From Flexilinea sp963643375 (GTDB lineage: Bacteria; Chloroflexota; Anaerolineae; Anaerolineales; Anaerolineaceae): 64,000 bases of DNA. The stretch covers positions 1-64,000 of the forward strand of contig CAVIKW010000001.1 in assembly GCA_963643375.1 (NCBI GenBank), read 5' to 3'. This document shows, piece after piece, positions 61,342 to 64,000 of this stretch. Both the position numbers and the translations under genes were made by a program. The notes beneath the pieces were generated by a model. The model saw nothing but the letters and a program-made list of their open reading frames with translations, was not told the origin of the DNA and made no database searches. Each line of letters opens with the position of its first letter. Positions within the stretch are counted from its first letter, which is position 1.

Positions 61342-61509
61342 NNNNNNNNNNNNNNNNNNNNNNNNNNNNNNNNNNNNNNNNNNNNNNNNNNNNNNNNNNN
61401 NNNNNNNNNNNNNNNNNNNNNNNNNNNNNNNNNNNNNNNNNNNNNNNNNNNNNNNNNNNNNNNNNNNNNNNNNNNNNNNNNNNNNNNNNNNNNNNNNNNN
61501 NNNNNNNNN
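61342..61509. other. Assembly gap (N run)
   Basis: 168 unresolved bases. The true distance between the SH3-domain gene and the downstream gene at 61566 is unknown; any frame crossing it is meaningless. Confidence 1.
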
Positions 61510-61565
61510 AATGAAAAAGATTGGTTCCGGCGCAGGAATGCCGGGCTGACGATGGAGGAAAAACC

Positions 61566-62300
61566 ATGGAAATTTCGACTTTACAATTCCCGCTTGAGGC
61601 TAATGTCCAGGCATTGGCTCATTTCATGAATGTCGACGAGACATACGCGTTCACATTTGCCAGCCCCTTCTGCTACGACGAGCCCGCCGAGTTGAGAGAG
61701 AAGAAAGTGTTCCTCTTGGCGAAATTCAGCCATCTCAAGAAAAACGCCATGACGGCCGAAGAAATCTATTCCGGCTTCACTTACGGCGAAGGCAAACGCC
61801 CTCTCGAACACGGCAAACTGAAGGCTGCGATCAAGGATGTACAGCTCTACGGCCCCGATATGCAGCCGATCGGCACCCTTGAGGCCCTGGTTCAAAAGGG
61901 CTTCCTGCGTTCGTACAACGGGGACGGCACGAACCCGATCTTCGATCGCGATCACAAACTCGTCGGCTTCGCTTATTACAATGCCGAGGATCACGCCAAG
62001 GAAGTGTACACCTGCGGCGAGGACTTCCCGCACCTGTACGAAGCCGTCAAGCCGAAGGAAATGCGCGCGTACGAGGCGCAGGGACTTGTCCGCCGGGTCT
62101 TTTCTTACGATATTCACGAAGTGGAAGGAACGAAGTCGAAGGACCGCTGGGCCGCAATCTTCTCCGCGCAGAAGAAGTCCGAGCTCACGAACAACCGCCT
62201 CAACCGTTTCGGCGCGCTTTTGGACGAGGATACGATGCTGCTCCTGCTGACGGGGCTCGTCGGCTACTTCTGGGCTACCTACATTGACGTCCCGCTCTGA
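61566..62300 (+). CDS. Conserved-looking cytoplasmic protein of unknown function
   Basis: 244 residues from ATG 61566, which has a good ribosome site (TGGAGGAAA). The frame can be extended to 61521 but that part contains no ribosome site and lies next to the assembly gap. No signal peptide or certain membrane helix; a hydrophobic stretch near the C-terminus (TMLLLLTGLVGYFWATYI) could be buried or a single helix. The sequence is mixed alpha/beta with segments such as FLLAKFSHLKKNAM and GTNPIFDRDHKLVGFAYYN. I do not recognise a family. A bidirectional terminator separates it from rnz. Confidence 0.7.
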   Translation: MEISTLQFPLEANVQALAHFMNVDETYAFTFASPFCYDEPAELREKKVFLLAKFSHLKKNAMTAEEIYSGFTYGEGKRPLEHGKLKAAIKDVQLYGPDMQPIGTLEALVQKGFLRSYNGDGTNPIFDRDHKLVGFAYYNAEDHAKEVYTCGEDFPHLYEAVKPKEMRAYEAQGLVRRVFSYDIHEVEGTKSKDRWAAIFSAQKKSELTNNRLNRFGALLDEDTMLLLLTGLVGYFWATYIDVPL

Positions 62301-62317
62301 TTCACGGACAGTTACAC

Positions 62318-62351
62318 AAAAAAGAGAACGGCATTGCTGCCGTTCTTTTTT
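62318..62351. terminator. Bidirectional terminator between the unknown gene and rnz
   Basis: Stem GAACGGCA / TGCCGTTC with a TTGC loop, T run on the plus strand and A-rich flank on the other. Confidence 0.85.
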
Positions 62352-63288
62352 ATTCTTTCGCGGACTCTTCTTCCGCGTGTTTGATCTGAAATGTAGCGAG
62401 GTCGCGGGCGACTTCGGTATTCGGGAACACGGCCTTTGCCTCGGCGTAGATGTCGCGCTCGCGGTAGCGGCGGGAGACGTGCGTGAGAATCAGCTTCCCG
62501 ACCTCCGCTTCACGGGCCAGCTCCGCGGCCATCTTCGCCGTCAGGTGCGAATAATTCTTCGCCATATCCGCTTCTTCCTCAAGGTACGTCGCCTCGATAC
62601 TGAGGGCGTCCGCGCCTTTGACGTAAGGGAGGAGCTCCATGGCGTTCCCGGTATCTCCCACCGCCGCGAATGCCGTCCCGGGCTTGTACGGGCCGAGTAC
62701 GGACTCCGCTTCAATCACGCGGCCGTCCGGCAGGGTGACGGATTGACCGTTCACGAGGTCCTTGCGCCACGGTCCGACAGGGATATCCAACTCGGCCGCT
62801 TTGTCCGCGAGGAACGGACGGTGCCCCTTCTCCTCGAACTTGTAACCGAAGGAATCCGTCCCGCGGTGTGTCACCGGGAAGCAGCTGACGGAGAGGCCGG
62901 CGTCCTCGTAAATGATGCCGGGCGTCAGTTTGTGGAAGACGAGCGGGGTCGGGGTTTTGTTGCCGCGAAGCACGACCGTGAACAGCAGATCCTTGATGCG
63001 CTCAATCGCGTCGTTCCCTCCGTAAATGTGCAGCTCTTCCATCGCCTCCCAGCGGACCATGGTTGAGACCAAGCCGGCAAGTCCGAGAATATGATCGAGG
63101 TGGCTGTGGGTGATCAGGATCCGGTTCAGCCGTTTCAACCCGATGCCGGAAGTGAGCAGCTGGCGCTGTGTGCCTTCGCCGCAGTCCACCATAAAACGGT
63201 GCTCGTTATGCACAACGACCATCGAAGGCAGGCTGCGCCGTACAGAGGGCGCGGAGGCAGAGGTACCTAAATAGACTAAATCGAACAC
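62350..63288 (-). CDS. rnz: Ribonuclease Z
   Basis: 312 residues starting at GTG 63288 with an AAGGT ribosome site. It removes 3' trailers from tRNA precursors. MBL fold: YLGTSASAPSVRRSLPSM, DCGEGTQRQLL, metal motif THSHLDHILGL, the tRNase Z Gly/Pro loop region and the late AVGDTGNAMEL and LTHVSRRY ligands. None of the tRNA genes in this window encodes CCA, so RNase Z would make the 3' ends to which CCA is added. trxA follows on the minus strand with its own signals. Confidence 0.93.
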   Translation of the reverse strand: MFDLVYLGTSASAPSVRRSLPSMVVVHNEHRFMVDCGEGTQRQLLTSGIGLKRLNRILITHSHLDHILGLAGLVSTMVRWEAMEELHIYGGNDAIERIKDLLFTVVLRGNKTPTPLVFHKLTPGIIYEDAGLSVSCFPVTHRGTDSFGYKFEEKGHRPFLADKAAELDIPVGPWRKDLVNGQSVTLPDGRVIEAESVLGPYKPGTAFAAVGDTGNAMELLPYVKGADALSIEATYLEEEADMAKNYSHLTAKMAAELAREAEVGKLILTHVSRRYRERDIYAEAKAVFPNTEVARDLATFQIKHAEEESAKE

Positions 63289-63361
63289 TGACGTTACCTT
63301 CCCAAATTTGAACTAATACTATTTTACCATCCCGCGCCGCGTTTTCCGGAAAACAGGGAAC

Positions 63362-63391
63362 AAAAAAGCCCGGAATTCGATCCGGGCCTTT
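63362..63391 (-). terminator. Terminator of trxA
   Basis: Stem GCCCGGA / TCCGGGC (63368-63374, 63381-63387) with six A on its left, a U tract on the minus strand. Confidence 0.82.
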
Positions 63392-63403
63392 GTCTGTATG
63401 ATC

Positions 63404-63733
63404 TTAGCCGAGGAACTCGTCCACCATGTCCTCCAGCGCGGAGGCGGGCATGGAGCCGGTGTGGCGGTTGACAACTTCGCCGTTCTTGATGAAGAGCAGC
63501 GTCGGGATGGACTGAACCTGATAGGCGTTGGCAACGTCGGCGTATTCGTCAATGTTGATCTTGGCGACGATCAGCTTCCCCGCGTAATCGGCAGCGACGT
63601 CATCAAGGACGGGGGCGAGCATCTTGCAGGGTCCGCACCACGGCGCCCAGAAATCCACGATCACCGGAATATTGGACTGCAGCACTGTCTTCTCAAACGC
63701 GTCATCGGACACATGGATAGGTTCGTTAATCAT
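63404..63733 (-). CDS. trxA: Thioredoxin
   Basis: 109 residues, cytoplasmic disulfide reductant. Active site FWAPWCGPCKM near residues 29-39, the cis-proline loop QSIPTLLF and KNGEVV after it are all canonical. Ribosome site AAGGAG 7 nt before ATG and a TATGAT box upstream. No thioredoxin reductase gene is adjacent. Confidence 0.96.
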   Translation of the reverse strand: MINEPIHVSDDAFEKTVLQSNIPVIVDFWAPWCGPCKMLAPVLDDVAADYAGKLIVAKINIDEYADVANAYQVQSIPTLLFIKNGEVVNRHTGSMPASALEDMVDEFLG

Positions 63734-63956
63734 GATTGTTTCTCCTTAAATATTAACCAGCCTCATTATCATACCACGGAATTCGGGAATTTGCGGGAGA
63801 GATGATTTATGAGAATATAAATTCTAAAATGTCGGGTTTCCGCGAAAATAATGCTGCCGGATATGGCGGATGATCAGCTGCTCCGGAAACCCCGGTCCTC
63901 CACGGCGGGTTTTGACTTAATCCGGGAAATATCCCCACAAGAACGCCGGCTTGCTT

Positions 63957-63962
63957 TATAAT
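63957..63962 (+). promoter_or_regulatory. -10-like box near the right edge
   Basis: TATAAT followed by ATG 63965 after 2 nt and ATG 63984 after 21 nt. A gene probably begins here and runs out of the window; too little is visible to choose the start or name it. The 230 nt between trxA and this box show nothing else recognisable. Confidence 0.4.
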
Positions 63963-64000
63963 TTATGCAGAGAGTCAACAAATATGTCGATTGCCGAACG

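Noticed and set aside
61260..61567. Open frames spanning the N run
   Set aside because: They are created by translating unknown bases and carry no information.

Overview
The window is one contig piece of a bacterial chromosome, by eye in the high-50s percent GC, with a 168-base run of N (61342-61509) that marks a scaffold join, so it is probably a draft or metagenome-assembled genome. Gene content points to Chloroflexota, class Anaerolineae. There are secreted proteins with NBR1-type Ig domains on Thr/Pro linkers, a mevalonate-pathway block (HMG-CoA reductase, HMG-CoA synthase, thiolase-like protein), an SH3-domain membrane protein upstream of RicT, and GT-C-type membrane glycosyltransferases. 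I see no rRNA, phage, CRISPR array or transposase. The phylum call is inference from gene content, not a phylogeny.

Layout. 1-3049: two membrane proteins of glycosyltransferase type, the first cut by the window edge. 3095-6576: mevalonate entry block. 6637-13628, minus strand: an MFS transporter, then a run read as prfA, prmC, tsaC, an NBR1-Ig lipoprotein, a dihydroorotase-like protein and lplA. 13786-17277: large secreted M16C peptidase. 17340-20921: HAD phosphatase (minus), MBL-fold hydrolase, orphan HicB-like protein, ABC exporter. 21070-25402: rnc-smc. 25610-27004: UDP-GlcNAc 2-epimerase and a small coiled-coil protein. 27607-32617: a complete BMP-family (nucleoside-type) ABC importer behind a leader of about 280 nt. 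32738-35393: a solitary amino-acid-type binding protein, two 46-bp palindromic repeats, an alpha/beta hydrolase and a secreted hypothetical protein. 35611-40306: purine nucleoside phosphorylase, MtnA, MTA/SAH deaminase and AhcY. 40470-43371: leuS and three tRNA-Ala genes. 43638-48743: a small lipoprotein, an M42 peptidase and two divergent secreted proteins that join a solute-binding domain to an NBR1-Ig domain. 48893-52701: MATE transporter, a SUMF1-flavodoxin gene broken by a 67-bp tandem duplication, a DUF4405-type membrane protein and a 2[4Fe-4S] ferredoxin. 52793-54562: rarA and a 159-bp tandem triplication of tRNA-Pro(CGG). 54669-59537: yvcK, gap, pgk and a cation/proton antiporter. 59594-63733: ricT, the SH3 protein, an unknown gene, rnz and trxA.

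How the genes fit together. The nucleoside-type importer, the phosphorylase and the MtnA/deaminase/AhcY set form a purine and SAM-by-product salvage theme. AhcY looks like the archaeal/Thermotoga form that may act on S-inosylhomocysteine. rnc-smc, prfA-prmC-tsaC and gap-pgk are housekeeping groupings. The most unusual points are: a thiolase-like protein in the mevalonate block that lacks three of four catalytic residues; a dihydroorotase-like protein lacking all metal ligands; four genes whose -10 box ends exactly 7 nt before the start codon, suggesting leaderless mRNAs; the paired solute-binding/NBR1-Ig proteins; a secreted SUMF1-flavodoxin next to a likely cytochrome; and a 12-mer shared upstream of the importer and gap.
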